Source of the DNA: Magnetococcales bacterium
Lineage (GTDB): Bacteria; Pseudomonadota; Magnetococcia; Magnetococcales; JADFYX01
NCBI GenBank assembly: GCA_002753565.1
Contig: PEAM01000010.1
Span: forward strand, 1-64,000
Length of the DNA stretch: 64,000 nucleotides
Direction: 5' to 3'
Shown in pieces: positions 9,167-19,109 of this stretch. Made by a program: the position numbers and the translations under genes. How positions within the stretch are numbered: the first letter of the stretch is position 1; the number at the start of each line of letters is the position of its first letter. The notes beneath the pieces were generated by a model that was not told where the DNA came from, did no database searches, and saw only the letters and a list, made by a program, of their open reading frames with translations.

Positions 9167-10900
9167 ATGCATGATGGAATTTTGGTGGAACTACTGGTTA
9201 TTTTTTCTCTTTCAGTGGTCGTTGTCTATCTGTGTCACCGATTTAACATTGCGCCGATCCTTGGCTTTTTAATCACCGGCACCGTAGCAGGCCCTCACGG
9301 ACTCTCCCTGGTTTCATCCCTCAAAGAGGTTGAACTACTGGCTGAAATTGGCGTGATGCTTCTGCTGTTTACCATTGGGCTGGAACTCTCTCTGGGCAAG
9401 TTGATCGAGATGAAGCGGGCGGTTTTTCTGGGTGGGGGGCTGCAAGTTGGGTTGACGGTATTGGTCGTCTTCATCTCTGCCTTGGTGTTGGGGTATGGTG
9501 CCAATCAGGCGCTCTTTTTTGGTTTTCTGGTTACCTTGAGCAGCACCGCTATCGTATTGAAAATATTACAGGAGCGAGGAGAGGTCGGCACGACCCATGG
9601 TGGGGCTGCTGTGGGTATCCTTATCTTTCAGGATTTGATTGTCGTCCCCATGCTGCTCTTGATTCCCCTGTTGGCCGGCAAGGCGGAAAACCCCCTGTTG
9701 GCCATGGCCCTTTTTCTGTTTAAGTTTTTGGTAATCGGCTTGATTCTCTGGTACGGCGCAAGGCGGTTGGTGCCGGCTATCCTTTTTCGTATTGTCAAAA
9801 AAAGAGACCCGGAACTGTTTCTGCTGAGCATCATTGTGATGGGGCTGGGTATCGCTTGGCTTACGGCCATGGCAGGACTCTCCCTGGCCTTGGGGGCCTT
9901 TCTGGCCGGGTTGATTATTTCGGAGTCGGAGTACGGTCATCAGGCCTTTGCAACCATGATGCCCTTTCGGGATATCTTTACCAGTCTCTTTTTTGTCTCA
10001 GTCGGCATGCTGTTAGATGCCCATTTTCTCTGGGCCAATCTACCTTGGGTGATGTTGGCTACCCTGTCGGTCATTTTTCTTAAAGCCCTCATGGCGGGGG
10101 GGGCGGCCTATTTTTCCAGTGTGGGGTTTGCCGCCTCCATCGGTGTGGGGGTTGGTCTGGCTCAAGTGGGTGAGTTCTCCTTTGTGCTTGCTAAAGCCGG
10201 GGTTGCGGAAGGGTTGCTTTCGGCACCGGCCTATCAGTTTTTTCTGGCTGTTTCGGTCATGACCATGGCTATCGCTCCGACGCTGGTAGCCTATGGTGGG
10301 CGCATGGGCCGGAAAATATCACATTTTCCGGTATTTCACGCTCTGGCAGTTGGTCGTGACAATACCCGAACCAGGGAAAAATCGTTGACGGACCATCTGA
10401 TGATCATCGGACTGGGTGAGAACGGCCATGCTGCCGTACAACTGGCTTGCCGCCGGGGAATAGACCATGTGGTGCTGGAGACCAACCCGGAGACCGTGCG
10501 ACGAGAAAAAGCTGCAGGCATTAACATCCAGTTTGGTGATGCCAGCCAGGAAACGGTTCTCAAACATGCCGGAATCATGCAGGCGAAAACGCTTCTTGTG
10601 ACCGTACCGGACGCCGCAGCCACACGAAAAATCATCTCGGCGGCAAACCATCTCCGTCCCGACCTGCCCATTGTGGCCCGAGCCTCTTTTTTGGGTGAGG
10701 TCAGCGAACTCCAGGCGTTGGGGGCCGACCATGTGGTCTCCATGCAGTTGGAGGCTTCGGTAGCGCTGTGTGAAAGAGTGCTGATACTGTTTGGCGCCAC
10801 AGAAGAAGAGCGAAACCGAGATTTGGAAGATGTCCGTACCAATCGAATCTTGCGCTGTGAGATTCCTGTCCACAACCCCTTTGAACAGGAGATTAAATAG
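9167..10900 (+). CDS. CPA2-family cation/proton antiporter with RCK (TrkA-N) domain
   Basis: A 577-residue inner-membrane antiporter of the KefB/KefC type. Residues 1-385 form about a dozen hydrophobic segments with the CPA2 landmarks (FTIGLELSLGKLIEMKRAV, FQDLIVVPMLL, FVSVGMLLDAHF). A cytoplasmic RCK/TrkA-N domain follows from about residue 405, with the Rossmann start LMIIGLGENGHAAVQLA and an acidic residue at the end of the second strand (VLETN), as expected for nucleotide binding. There is no second RCK_C domain, and the C-terminus is short. It probably exchanges potassium or sodium for protons under control of NAD(H) or a similar ligand. ATG 9167 has AGGAG eight bases upstream. Confidence 0.88.
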   Translation: MHDGILVELLVIFSLSVVVVYLCHRFNIAPILGFLITGTVAGPHGLSLVSSLKEVELLAEIGVMLLLFTIGLELSLGKLIEMKRAVFLGGGLQVGLTVLVVFISALVLGYGANQALFFGFLVTLSSTAIVLKILQERGEVGTTHGGAAVGILIFQDLIVVPMLLLIPLLAGKAENPLLAMALFLFKFLVIGLILWYGARRLVPAILFRIVKKRDPELFLLSIIVMGLGIAWLTAMAGLSLALGAFLAGLIISESEYGHQAFATMMPFRDIFTSLFFVSVGMLLDAHFLWANLPWVMLATLSVIFLKALMAGGAAYFSSVGFAASIGVGVGLAQVGEFSFVLAKAGVAEGLLSAPAYQFFLAVSVMTMAIAPTLVAYGGRMGRKISHFPVFHALAVGRDNTRTREKSLTDHLMIIGLGENGHAAVQLACRRGIDHVVLETNPETVRREKAAGINIQFGDASQETVLKHAGIMQAKTLLVTVPDAAATRKIISAANHLRPDLPIVARASFLGEVSELQALGADHVVSMQLEASVALCERVLILFGATEEERNRDLEDVRTNRILRCEIPVHNPFEQEIK

Positions 10901-11044
10901 ACCAACAGGCTTTTCCAGGTATATTTTTCAGATGATCTTGCAAAGCGCCAAGGGACATACCATCTTGTTCCATAAAGGGGAGCCACTGATCGTCAGTGCC
11001 CCCAGAGCTTTTTCACCCACTGTTTTTTTAGGAGGGAGACTCCA

Positions 11045-11929
11045 GTGAAACGCATTTTCCTGTTTTTATCGACTAACCTGGCCATCTTGTTGGTGCTAAG
11101 CGTTGTCATGAATGTTTTGTCATCTCAGTTGGGTCTTTCCCGATCGAGCATGACGGGGTTGCTTGTCATGGCAGCTATTTTTGGCATGGGTGGCTCCCTC
11201 ATCTCTCTGGCCATGTCGAAAACAATGGCCAAATGGAGTACCGGAGCGCAGATTATTGAACAACCCCGCAACGGTATGGAGTCATGGCTGTTCACAACCG
11301 TTCGCCACCAAGCCAAAAAAGCCGGAATCGGTATGCCCGATGTGGCGATCTACAGCTCCCCAGACATGAACGCCTTTGCAACCGGTATGAACAAAAACAG
11401 CGCCCTGGTCGCGGTCAGTACCGGCCTTCTGGAGCAGATGAACAAAGAGGAGGCCGAGGCGGTCTTAGCCCATGAGATCAGCCATGTAGCCAATGGAGAT
11501 ATGGTGACACTCTCCCTGATTCAAGGGGTGGTCAATACGTTTGTCATCGTTCTGGCCAGGGTTATTGGTGGGGTGGTGGATGGCATGTTGTCTAAAAGAG
11601 GCTCCGATGAGGGGGAGTCATCTGGTGGGGGGATGTTTTACTTTGCCATCGTGTTTGTTTTAGAGATCATCTTTGGTGTGTTGGCCAGCATTATTGTCAT
11701 GTGGTTTTCACGCCATCGCGAGTTTCATGCTGACCGAGGTGGGGCCAAACTGGCGGGACGGGAGAAGATGATCGCCGCCTTGGAAAGACTCCGCCGTGAC
11801 CGCTACGATGCTCAACTGCCGCAAGAGGTGGCTGCCTTTGGGGTCTCGGGACGCAAGGCGTGGTCTCATCTTTTCATGACCCATCCCCCTCTGGAGGACC
11901 GGATCAAGGCCCTGCGGGAGATGAAATAG
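11045..11929 (+). CDS. htpX: Membrane zinc metalloprotease HtpX
   Basis: A 294-residue HtpX protease, an M48-family inner-membrane enzyme that degrades misfolded membrane proteins. Two N-terminal membrane helices are followed by the zinc site HEISH at residues 143-147, two further hydrophobic segments, and a downstream glutamate in the [12 protein letters not shown] block that provides the third ligand. The C-terminus has the usual THPPLEDRI motif. Translation starts at GTG 11045, with GGAGG about nine bases upstream. Length and order match the family exactly. HtpX is usually under envelope or heat stress control; no such operator was seen. Confidence 0.93.
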   Translation: MKRIFLFLSTNLAILLVLSVVMNVLSSQLGLSRSSMTGLLVMAAIFGMGGSLISLAMSKTMAKWSTGAQIIEQPRNGMESWLFTTVRHQAKKAGIGMPDVAIYSSPDMNAFATGMNKNSALVAVSTGLLEQMNKEEAEAVLAHEISHVANGDMVTLSLIQGVVNTFVIVLARVIGGVVDGMLSKRGSDEGESSGGGMFYFAIVFVLEIIFGVLASIIVMWFSRHREFHADRGGAKLAGREKMIAALERLRRDRYDAQLPQEVAAFGVSGRKAWSHLFMTHPPLEDRIKALREMK

Positions 11930-12135
11930 GAAGCCGGACCAGGCCGTTGGATTGATAGAGTGGATGGTGGGTATAAGGGGGTGGTTTGATCTCAATGGTT
12001 GCGATTTCTGGCGTAGCGTGGCAACCTGACGCTCTTGCATGCAGGCAGTGACCACAAGGGAGCTTGCCACCCTTGTACCGGGGGCTTGGATAAAGCCTTT
12101 ACTTTTTTTATTCAACTCGTTTCACAGGATTTGAA

Positions 12136-13098
12136 ATGCCCATTATCATTCTCCTCATCGTCGCCCTGTCCGGACTCTCTTTCTACTGGAGCAGTGAACC
12201 GGATCGATTCAATGTGCATCAAACGGCCCTAACTCGAGCCAAAAACAACCCCGCTCAGTTGGTGACAGGCTATGTAACCACAGCCACCTTGCTCCAGGTT
12301 ACCGAGACCCTTCTCTACAAACAGGGCGGATATCTTTCCAACGACAAACTCCCCCCTGGCATTCTGATGGATAACATGCCCAATTGGGAGTTTGGCGTTA
12401 TTGTTCAAATAAGAGATCTGGCCAGATCTCTGCGTAACGATATCAGCCGCTCTCAATCACAATCCATCGAAGATAAAGATTTGGCCAAAGCGGAGCCACA
12501 ATTCAACTTTAACAACAACTCCTGGATTTTCCCCGATACTGAAGGGGAGTATAAAAAAGGGGCTGAACATCTGAAAAGCTATCTGGGCCGACTAGCCGAT
12601 CCCAGCAAGCAGAATGCCCAGTTTTTTGCTCGGTCTGATAATCTGCGTGACTGGCTGGAGATCGTCAGCAAACGGTTAGGAAGCTATTCCAACCGTTTGC
12701 GTTCCAGTACGGGACAGAAAAAAATCAATACCGATCTGGCCGGTGATTCCGCCGCCACCCAGTCAACCCCCGTTGACTCTCAAAGGATGGTAAAGACCTC
12801 ATGGCTGGAAATTGATGATGAATTTTACGAGGCACGGGGGGCCTGCTGGGCCTTGCTGCACTTTTTAAAAGCGGTAGAAATAGACTTTAAAGAGATTCTG
12901 CAAAAGAAGAATGCCTTAGTCAGTCTTCGGCAGATTATCCGGGAGTTGGAGCCAACCCAGAATACGGTCTGGAGCCCTGTGATTCTTAATGGAGGCGGTT
13001 TTGCGCTGTTTGCCAACCACTCTCTGGTTATGGCCTCTTATATTTCCCGAGCCAACTCAGCCATTATCGACCTCAACCATCTTTTGTCTGAGGGCTGA
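12136..13098 (+). CDS. DUF2333 family protein
   Basis: A 320-residue protein of the DUF2333 family with one N-terminal membrane anchor (residues 1-18) and a periplasmic or membrane-associated remainder. Recognisable family blocks are VTGYVTTATLLQV, GGYLSNDKLPPG, MDNMPNWEFGVIVQIRDLAR and SRSQSQSIEDKDLA. The function is unknown; the family is found in gammaproteobacteria and some related groups. The ATG at 12136 follows AGGAT closely. The SLC13 permease starts 18 bases downstream, so the two are probably co-transcribed. Confidence 0.8.
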   Translation: MPIIILLIVALSGLSFYWSSEPDRFNVHQTALTRAKNNPAQLVTGYVTTATLLQVTETLLYKQGGYLSNDKLPPGILMDNMPNWEFGVIVQIRDLARSLRNDISRSQSQSIEDKDLAKAEPQFNFNNNSWIFPDTEGEYKKGAEHLKSYLGRLADPSKQNAQFFARSDNLRDWLEIVSKRLGSYSNRLRSSTGQKKINTDLAGDSAATQSTPVDSQRMVKTSWLEIDDEFYEARGACWALLHFLKAVEIDFKEILQKKNALVSLRQIIRELEPTQNTVWSPVILNGGGFALFANHSLVMASYISRANSAIIDLNHLLSEG

Positions 13099-13116
13099 TC
13101 GGTTAAACCTGACATA

Positions 13117-14973
13117 ATGAATGCAACCACGCTTGTCGTACCCGAATTCCACGCCCTGCTGACCCTGCTTATTCTGGTAGGGGTCATCTTTCTGTTTGTT
13201 CGTGGAAAACCGCCGTTGGATCTGGTCTCATGGGGGTTGTTGGTCACCCTGATTGTCACCTTCCAGATTTTTCCATTGGAAGACCCGGTTACCGGGGCCA
13301 ACCTATTGGATGCCCCTCGGCTTTTTGCCGGTTTTTCCAACCCGGCCATGATTACCGTCGTCGGTCTGCTGATTATGGGGGAGGGGGTCTCACGCACCGG
13401 TGTTCTTTCGGTGGTGGCCCGGTGGATTCAGGCTATCTCTGCCGGGAGTTGGCGTCGGGCCATGGGGCTCTCTCTCGTAGTGGTGGCCATCGGTAGTGCT
13501 TTTCTCAACAATACCCCCATTGTCGTCATCTTTATTCCCATTCTTCTCTCTGTTTCGGAGGAGATGAAGGTCTCTCCCTCTCGGCTGATGATGCCGCTCT
13601 CATTTGCCTCCATTCTTGGTGGTACCTGCACCTTGATCGGCACCTCCACCAACATTCTCATTGCCGACTACATGGTCAAGACCGGCTTGCCGCCCCTGGG
13701 CATGTTTACCTTTTCGGCCTTGGGTATTGTTCTGTTGGTTGTCGGACTGCTCTATCTTATTTTTATTGCCCCCTCACTGCTGGAGGACCGACGACTGCCG
13801 GGAGGGGGTGACCCCTCAGGAAATGATCGAAAACGGTTTACCTCCCAACTGCAAATTCAACCTTCCTCTCCCCTGATTGGACGAAAAATGTCCGAACTTT
13901 TGAAAGAGGAAATTCTGCAAAAGGTGGAGATTTTTCGTGTCGTCCGTGGAGAACTGGTTGATTTTCGCCCCCCCTTTGATGAGGTGGTCTTAAAGGAGGG
14001 GGACACCTTGCTACTCTCTGCGGGGGTCAAGGCGTTAAAAAAACTGGAGTGGGAGAGTCAATCCACTTTGGCCCCCTATATTCCGGGTAGCCGCATTCAG
14101 GAAAAGACAGAGCAGGGAAACACCACTCTTGCTGAACTGGTCATCCCCTCCGGTTCAAACCTGGTCGGCCAGGATCTTTCCCAAGCCCGGTTCCGCAACC
14201 GATTTCAGGTGATTGTCATCGGCCTCTGTCGACGGGGAAGGGCGGTGGAGGGGCGCATTACCGACGAGACCCTGCAAACCGGCGATTTGCTCTTGATAGA
14301 AGGGCTGGGAAGCAACATTGATGCTCTGACCAGAAACCCGGATGTACTACTCTATTGGGGCGTACACGAGTCGGTGATCAAGGCCCCCAAAGCCCCCATT
14401 GCCGGCGCAATTCTGGGAGGTATGGTGCTGTTGGCAGCGACAGGGGTCACCGGTATGCTCACTCTGGCAACGGTGGGGGCTTTTCTGATGCTGGCAACCC
14501 GCTGCCTGACCCTGAGACAGGCCTATCAGGCCATCTCGCCACAAATTGTACTGCTTCTGGTCGCTACCCTGGCCCTGGGCGATGCCATGCAGGCTACCGG
14601 GGCAGCCACCTGGTTGGCCAATACGTTTGTCATAGCAACCATGGGGCAGCAACCTTGGTTGGTCATGTCTCTGTTTGGGCTGTTGGTCATGGTGTTGACC
14701 AACGTTATCTCCAACAACGCCACAGCGGTACTCATGGCCCCTGTTGCCTACAGCATGGCCCAGACACTTGGGGTTAATCCCATGCCGTTTCTGATGGCGG
14801 TTCTGTTTGGTGCCAATGCCGCCTTTGCCAGCCCCATTGGCTATAAAACCAACCTGCTGGTGATGAGTGTCGGTGCCTATCGTTTTGGGGACTTTTTAAA
14901 AGCTGGTCTTATTCTGAATATTGTAACATGGCTTTTGGTCAGCGCTCTCATTCCCTATTTTTGGCCGTTTTAA
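13117..14973 (+). CDS. SLC13-family permease with two RCK_C domains
   Basis: A 618-residue permease of the divalent anion:sodium symporter (SLC13/CitT) superfamily. Membrane helices at about 1-220 and 425-618 flank a cytoplasmic insert holding two TrkA-C (RCK_C) domains, the usual layout of bacterial sulfate or thiosulfate/dicarboxylate-type SLC13 proteins. The substrate motif region SFASILGGTCTLIGTSTN and the second repeat VLTNVISNNATAVLMAPV are both present. Given the sulfur-oxidation genes in the window, sulfate movement is an attractive guess, but the substrate is not shown by sequence. It follows the DUF2333 gene by 18 bases and ends in a perfect hairpin. Confidence 0.85.
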   Translation: MNATTLVVPEFHALLTLLILVGVIFLFVRGKPPLDLVSWGLLVTLIVTFQIFPLEDPVTGANLLDAPRLFAGFSNPAMITVVGLLIMGEGVSRTGVLSVVARWIQAISAGSWRRAMGLSLVVVAIGSAFLNNTPIVVIFIPILLSVSEEMKVSPSRLMMPLSFASILGGTCTLIGTSTNILIADYMVKTGLPPLGMFTFSALGIVLLVVGLLYLIFIAPSLLEDRRLPGGGDPSGNDRKRFTSQLQIQPSSPLIGRKMSELLKEEILQKVEIFRVVRGELVDFRPPFDEVVLKEGDTLLLSAGVKALKKLEWESQSTLAPYIPGSRIQEKTEQGNTTLAELVIPSGSNLVGQDLSQARFRNRFQVIVIGLCRRGRAVEGRITDETLQTGDLLLIEGLGSNIDALTRNPDVLLYWGVHESVIKAPKAPIAGAILGGMVLLAATGVTGMLTLATVGAFLMLATRCLTLRQAYQAISPQIVLLLVATLALGDAMQATGAATWLANTFVIATMGQQPWLVMSLFGLLVMVLTNVISNNATAVLMAPVAYSMAQTLGVNPMPFLMAVLFGANAAFASPIGYKTNLLVMSVGAYRFGDFLKAGLILNIVTWLLVSALIPYFWPF

Positions 14974-14999
14974 CCTGGAAACGGCCATTTCCAGGTTAA
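14970..14999 (+). terminator. Perfect 12-bp hairpin after the SLC13 gene
   Basis: TTAACCTGGAAA (14970-14981) pairs perfectly with TTTCCAGGTTAA (14988-14999) around the loop CGGCCA. It includes the stop codon of the permease gene. There is no T-run after it, so it may act as a weak terminator or mRNA-stabilising element. The same half-site AACCTGGA occurs in other gaps of this window (19135, 43558, 59127), suggesting a dispersed palindromic unit. Confidence 0.6.
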
Positions 15000-15084
15000 A
15001 GGGCTCGACTTAGGATGCCTGCTCTTTTCAACCTGAAGGGGCGCAGACTTAACTATTTTAACGGACTGAATCGGGAGAAGCTTT

Positions 15085-16119
15085 TTGGATATTATAAGTA
15101 CAGAAGCGTTGACATGGATTGGAATCGCCCTCTGTGTTTCTCAATCTGCCACTTTCTCGGGGCTGAATCTGGCCATGTTTGGTGTCAGCCGGTTGCGGCT
15201 GGAGGTGGAACTTTCTACCGGCAACCAAAATGCGGGAAAAATTCTTGCACTCCGGCAAGATGCCAACCTGCTGCTCGCTACCATTCTGTGGGGAAACGTC
15301 GGCATCAACGTGTTGTTGACCCTGCTGTCCAACTCGGTACTGACCGGCATGAGCGCCTTTCTTTTTTCTACAGTGGTCATCACCTTTTTGGGAGAGATCA
15401 TTCCCCAAGCCTATTTTTCACGTAATGCCATCCGTATGGGGGCTTTGATGGCCCCTCTGCTGCGTTTTTATCAGTTTTTACTCTACCCAGTCGCCAAGCC
15501 TTGTGCCTGGGTACTTGATCGTTGGCTGGGGAAGGAGTCCATCAGTTATTTCAAGGAGCGTGGCCTTCGGGAGATTATTCAACGACACCTGGAAGCCGAA
15601 GAGAGTGATATTGATCGACTGGAAGGTATGGGAGCCATGAATTTCCTGAGCCTTGATGACCTGAGTGTCAAAGAGGAGGGAGAGCCTGTTGACCCCAAAA
15701 GCATCCTTGTTTTACCCACTAAAGAGGGGAAGCCAATCTTCCCCGTTTTTCAACCTCTGCCAACTGACCCCTTCATCCAGTCCATTCATGCTTCCCGCCA
15801 GAAATGGGTTATATTGACCGATCAACAGGATACTCCACTTCTTGTCTTGAATGCCCCAGACTTTATTGCCGAAACCCTGTTTCAAGGTGTCGCCCTCAAT
15901 CCCACACTCTACTGCCACCGACCCATTATTGTCCAAAAAGGCTCCACCCCCCTTGGCAAGGTATTGATCAAGTTGAAAGTCATCCCAGAAAAAGATGGCG
16001 ATGATGTGATTGACCAGGACATTATTCTGCTCTGGGGAGAGAAAAAACGGGTGATTACGGGAGCCGATATTCTAGGTCGCTTATTGCGTGGGGTCGTTGA
16101 CATTCAAAACCGGAGATAG
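15085..16119 (+). CDS. DUF21 (CNNM/CorC-like) membrane protein
   Basis: A 344-residue protein with an N-terminal DUF21/CNNM membrane domain (about residues 1-145: TFSGLNLAMFGVSRLRLEV, then GNVGINVLLTLLSNS and FLGEIIPQAYFSR). These are the classic features of magnesium/cobalt efflux-associated CNNM proteins. The C-terminal half has no convincing CBS pair or CorC-HlyC tail, so it departs from the standard CorC layout. Translation must start at TTG 15085 or close by, because the first membrane helix begins at once; GGGAG lies about nine bases upstream. It converges on the QEGLA-family gene. Confidence 0.75.
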   Translation: MDIISTEALTWIGIALCVSQSATFSGLNLAMFGVSRLRLEVELSTGNQNAGKILALRQDANLLLATILWGNVGINVLLTLLSNSVLTGMSAFLFSTVVITFLGEIIPQAYFSRNAIRMGALMAPLLRFYQFLLYPVAKPCAWVLDRWLGKESISYFKERGLREIIQRHLEAEESDIDRLEGMGAMNFLSLDDLSVKEEGEPVDPKSILVLPTKEGKPIFPVFQPLPTDPFIQSIHASRQKWVILTDQQDTPLLVLNAPDFIAETLFQGVALNPTLYCHRPIIVQKGSTPLGKVLIKLKVIPEKDGDDVIDQDIILLWGEKKRVITGADILGRLLRGVVDIQNRR

Positions 16120-16156
16120 TGTTGACTCTTGGTTAGGCCGCGTTCATAAACGACAC

Positions 16157-18079
16157 TCAACCGGAAGTCAGAGTGGTAATACCGGCCCCCTGTCGAATGG
16201 TCTCCATGCGCTGAGCGGCGCCATCAAGAGTTAGGAATCGAGGCTGTAGAGTTGGGGGGATCAACACCTCTCGCCAGAGCAACTCCTGGATGATCGGCAG
16301 ATGATTACGACTCATTTTTCCCATCCATAACGGCTCGGTTGTACCCCCACCGGCCAGATAATCCAACGCATCAACCAGACCCGACAGATAGATGGCATCT
16401 TTGGTCAAACCACCACCACGGTGGACTCGCATGGCGATTGAAAAGGCGCTCTCCTTGGAAAAACCCATACCTTCGTGAAGCATGGCAAAGGTTTGAACAA
16501 AGGTCGCCCCCTGGATCATATCCGAAACAGCCACAACCCGAGCCGCCAACACCCTCAGCCTGTTGACCGTCAGGCCGCCGGCTAGATATTCAGCCATCAC
16601 CGCCAGCCCCTCCTGAAAGGATTCGTAGTTACCAAACCCAACAGAGAGTAAATGTAGCGGCTGTTGCAGACCATTAAATTGCGTCAACATGTGAACACCA
16701 ATCTCATGCTGCAGAAGAGCGGTTGCTCGGGCTGGTGTGGCTTTGGTTCCTGGTCCGAGGAGGAGCTTTCCATTGGAGACCAAAAAGTTGCTGGGCATTT
16801 CCGGGCGAATTTCCACCCCCTGACCAAAACCGGGTTGGCTGGCCCGATAGTGAGCAATCTCTTCCCAGGCCATCTGTTCAAGTTGGAGCGCTTCCAGCTC
16901 GTTTGCTGGCTCTTGATCGGAGTTGACAGAGGAGAACTGTTGTAACAAGGTTTCGGCCATGGAACGCAAAGCGGGCTTGACACCACCAAACAGTTGCAGG
17001 CTTTCCGGTAAAAAACGGTCAGAACCACAATCCCGCAACAGATTGATCTGACTATCCAACTCTTCGGATTTTTCCCGAAACAGGGCTTCCAGTGCCGGGT
17101 CATCCACCGAATCTACCGGGATTCTGAATAGCGTACGCTTGAGCGCTACCGGATCGAAAGGGAGGGGGCGATAGAAAAAAACCGGTGGTTTGACAAAGCC
17201 ATTCTCACTAAAATCCTGCCAGGCAGCCCGAACATTAATGGGTGTGACATACATCAGGTAGTCAATCCGCTTGCTAATGTCAGCCAGACGGTGATCGGTC
17301 TGCCAGGTTTTTTCGGTTACCGAGCGGGGGCCCAGAGCTTGAAAATGGGGAATGGCCTTTGCCGAACCAAAACAGGTAAACCGATAGAGCGCCTTACGCA
17401 AGGCCAAACTCAAACAGCGCCGGAGATTCCGGTGAGGAACCGGATAGACCCCACCACTTTCGTCTGGCATTAAACTTTGGAAAAAAGACTGGATACCAAC
17501 ACCCAAGCGGTGCAGGCCGGCAGGTGTACCCTCTTGAAACAGGCTGTCGACCTGATACCAAGGTTCTGAAAAATGGTCGGATTCGGTGTTGATTTGGATC
17601 AGGGAACGTTTACCATCCGGCCCACATTGGCGCAGCCCCGCTGTCAGGCTTTTTACCGGGCCTTCCAGACGTGGAGAGAGTTGAGAGACAATCTGAAAAG
17701 CTGGCTGATTTCCTCCGTCACCCTGGCTTTCGCCCTTTGGTACAGCGGGTAGGCTCCAAATTTGAAAGAGAAGAAAATCACCAAATTGAGGGGCTAAATG
17801 GCCGACAAGCTCTTTGAGCAGGGAATCATCTCGGGGGCCATGAGAGATAAAGAAAGCCGACTCTCCAGAGATAAGCTCTGCCACACCCGGCTCAGGCGAA
17901 CCGGTGGGGGAGCGATAGTAACAGAGAAAAGGAAAAATTCGGTCCAGATGAAGCGTCCCACCATCTGGCAGAGGCAGTTGAATGGGGGCACTTTTTTTCT
18001 GCACCCCTTTGGAAAAAAGAGCCTGGAAAAGCTCTGAATCAACTGGTTCCGACAACGGTTCAGGCGCCGTATTCGTCAT
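16157..18079 (-). CDS. QEGLA-motif putative metallohydrolase (HExxxH)
   Basis: A 640-residue protein of the group annotated as flavohemoglobin-expression-modulating QEGLA motif proteins (DUF1704). The name-giving QEGLA lies at residues 489-493, downstream of a HEIGVH motif at 458-463. The HExxxH arrangement is the one found in tyrosine carboxypeptidase-type (MATCAP-like) metallopeptidases, so a zinc-dependent hydrolase acting on a peptide C-terminus is a reasonable prediction. The N-terminal 400 residues are soluble and unassigned. Its start overlaps the end of the upstream M14 gene by 20 bases, so the two are translationally coupled. The physiological substrate is unknown. Confidence 0.8.
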   Translation of the reverse strand: MTNTAPEPLSEPVDSELFQALFSKGVQKKSAPIQLPLPDGGTLHLDRIFPFLCYYRSPTGSPEPGVAELISGESAFFISHGPRDDSLLKELVGHLAPQFGDFLLFQIWSLPAVPKGESQGDGGNQPAFQIVSQLSPRLEGPVKSLTAGLRQCGPDGKRSLIQINTESDHFSEPWYQVDSLFQEGTPAGLHRLGVGIQSFFQSLMPDESGGVYPVPHRNLRRCLSLALRKALYRFTCFGSAKAIPHFQALGPRSVTEKTWQTDHRLADISKRIDYLMYVTPINVRAAWQDFSENGFVKPPVFFYRPLPFDPVALKRTLFRIPVDSVDDPALEALFREKSEELDSQINLLRDCGSDRFLPESLQLFGGVKPALRSMAETLLQQFSSVNSDQEPANELEALQLEQMAWEEIAHYRASQPGFGQGVEIRPEMPSNFLVSNGKLLLGPGTKATPARATALLQHEIGVHMLTQFNGLQQPLHLLSVGFGNYESFQEGLAVMAEYLAGGLTVNRLRVLAARVVAVSDMIQGATFVQTFAMLHEGMGFSKESAFSIAMRVHRGGGLTKDAIYLSGLVDALDYLAGGGTTEPLWMGKMSRNHLPIIQELLWREVLIPPTLQPRFLTLDGAAQRMETIRQGAGITTLTSG

Positions 18080-19109
18080 CCGGGTCCTCGTGAAAAAGCT
18101 CTAATGTTTCTTGTACCTTATCCTCTAGTGCCTCGGCATCCTGTACAAAGGCAATATGGAACATGGCGTCCCCCTGGTTGACCATGGGCAGATTGGAACA
18201 GCCAATGATAATCCCCTCCTTGGGTGCAACCATATCCACCTTTTCTGTCCCCAGTGGATTATAGACGTAGGCGATAACCTCCCCTTCCTGTACACGGGCC
18301 CCAATGGGTTTGACCGATTGGGCAATACCGCTGACAGGGGCTCTGATCCAACGGCTTGAGTGGGCTGCACACCACTCACCGCACACTTTTTTGAGTTTGG
18401 AACCCCCCGGCAGCATTTTTAAATAGCGCATGACCCGCAACACCCCTTTCAGCCCAGCCCGAATAGAGGCCTCATCCAACCGCAACGCCTCGCCGGCCTC
18501 GTAAAGAAGAACCGGTACACCGGCCTCATGGGCGGCAAGACGCAGGGAACCTTCTCGAAGCTGGGTATGCAGGTGAATAGGGGTGTTGAAGGCTTGGGAG
18601 ATCTCGTTGATGAGGGGATCATCACTCAAGCCACGGGTTTGGGGAAGGTTGCTCCGGTGGATGGCGCCGGTATGCAAATCGATGCCGCAGGTTGAGGGGG
18701 CGACAATGCTCTCCATAAATAGGGCGGCTGTCTGGCTTGCCAGAGAGCCACGGCTCACCCCTGGAAAACAGCGGTTGAGATCACGACGGTCGGGAAAATA
18801 CCGGCTACGATGAAGAAATCCCAACACATTAACCACCGGAACCGCCAACAGGGTTCCATGCAGATTACGCAGTCCGGGATGGTTCAGCAAACGGCGGATA
18901 ATTTCGACACCATTGAGTTCATCCCCATGAATGGCCGCGCTGACAAACAGGCAGGGACCGGGATTGTTGCCATGGATGACATGGACTGTCAGAGAGACCG
19001 GCGTGTGGGTATAGAGCTTGGTGATGGGGAGGTTGACTGTTTTGCGCTCTCCCGGTTGTATGGTATCTCCATTGATGACAAAAGGATTGTTTTTAGCGGT
19101 TCTACCCAT
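18060..19109 (-). CDS. Succinylglutamate desuccinylase/aspartoacylase family (M14) protein
   Basis: A 349-residue zinc-dependent deacylase of the AstE/AspA branch of M14. The metal-binding region AAIHGDELNGVEIIRRL (about residues 58-74) gives a His and a Glu, and CGIDLHTG supplies the second His. A C-terminal beta-rich region (PVSGIAQSVKPIGARVQEGE) is also typical of this branch. The likely reaction is removal of an acyl or amino-acid group, but the substrate cannot be assigned. It precedes and overlaps the QEGLA-family gene; the pairing of an M14 deacylase with a QEGLA protein suggests a shared peptide or amino-acid-adduct substrate. ATG 19109 is clear. Confidence 0.85.
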   Translation of the reverse strand: MGRTAKNNPFVINGDTIQPGERKTVNLPITKLYTHTPVSLTVHVIHGNNPGPCLFVSAAIHGDELNGVEIIRRLLNHPGLRNLHGTLLAVPVVNVLGFLHRSRYFPDRRDLNRCFPGVSRGSLASQTAALFMESIVAPSTCGIDLHTGAIHRSNLPQTRGLSDDPLINEISQAFNTPIHLHTQLREGSLRLAAHEAGVPVLLYEAGEALRLDEASIRAGLKGVLRVMRYLKMLPGGSKLKKVCGEWCAAHSSRWIRAPVSGIAQSVKPIGARVQEGEVIAYVYNPLGTEKVDMVAPKEGIIIGCSNLPMVNQGDAMFHIAFVQDAEALEDKVQETLELFHEDPDDEYGA

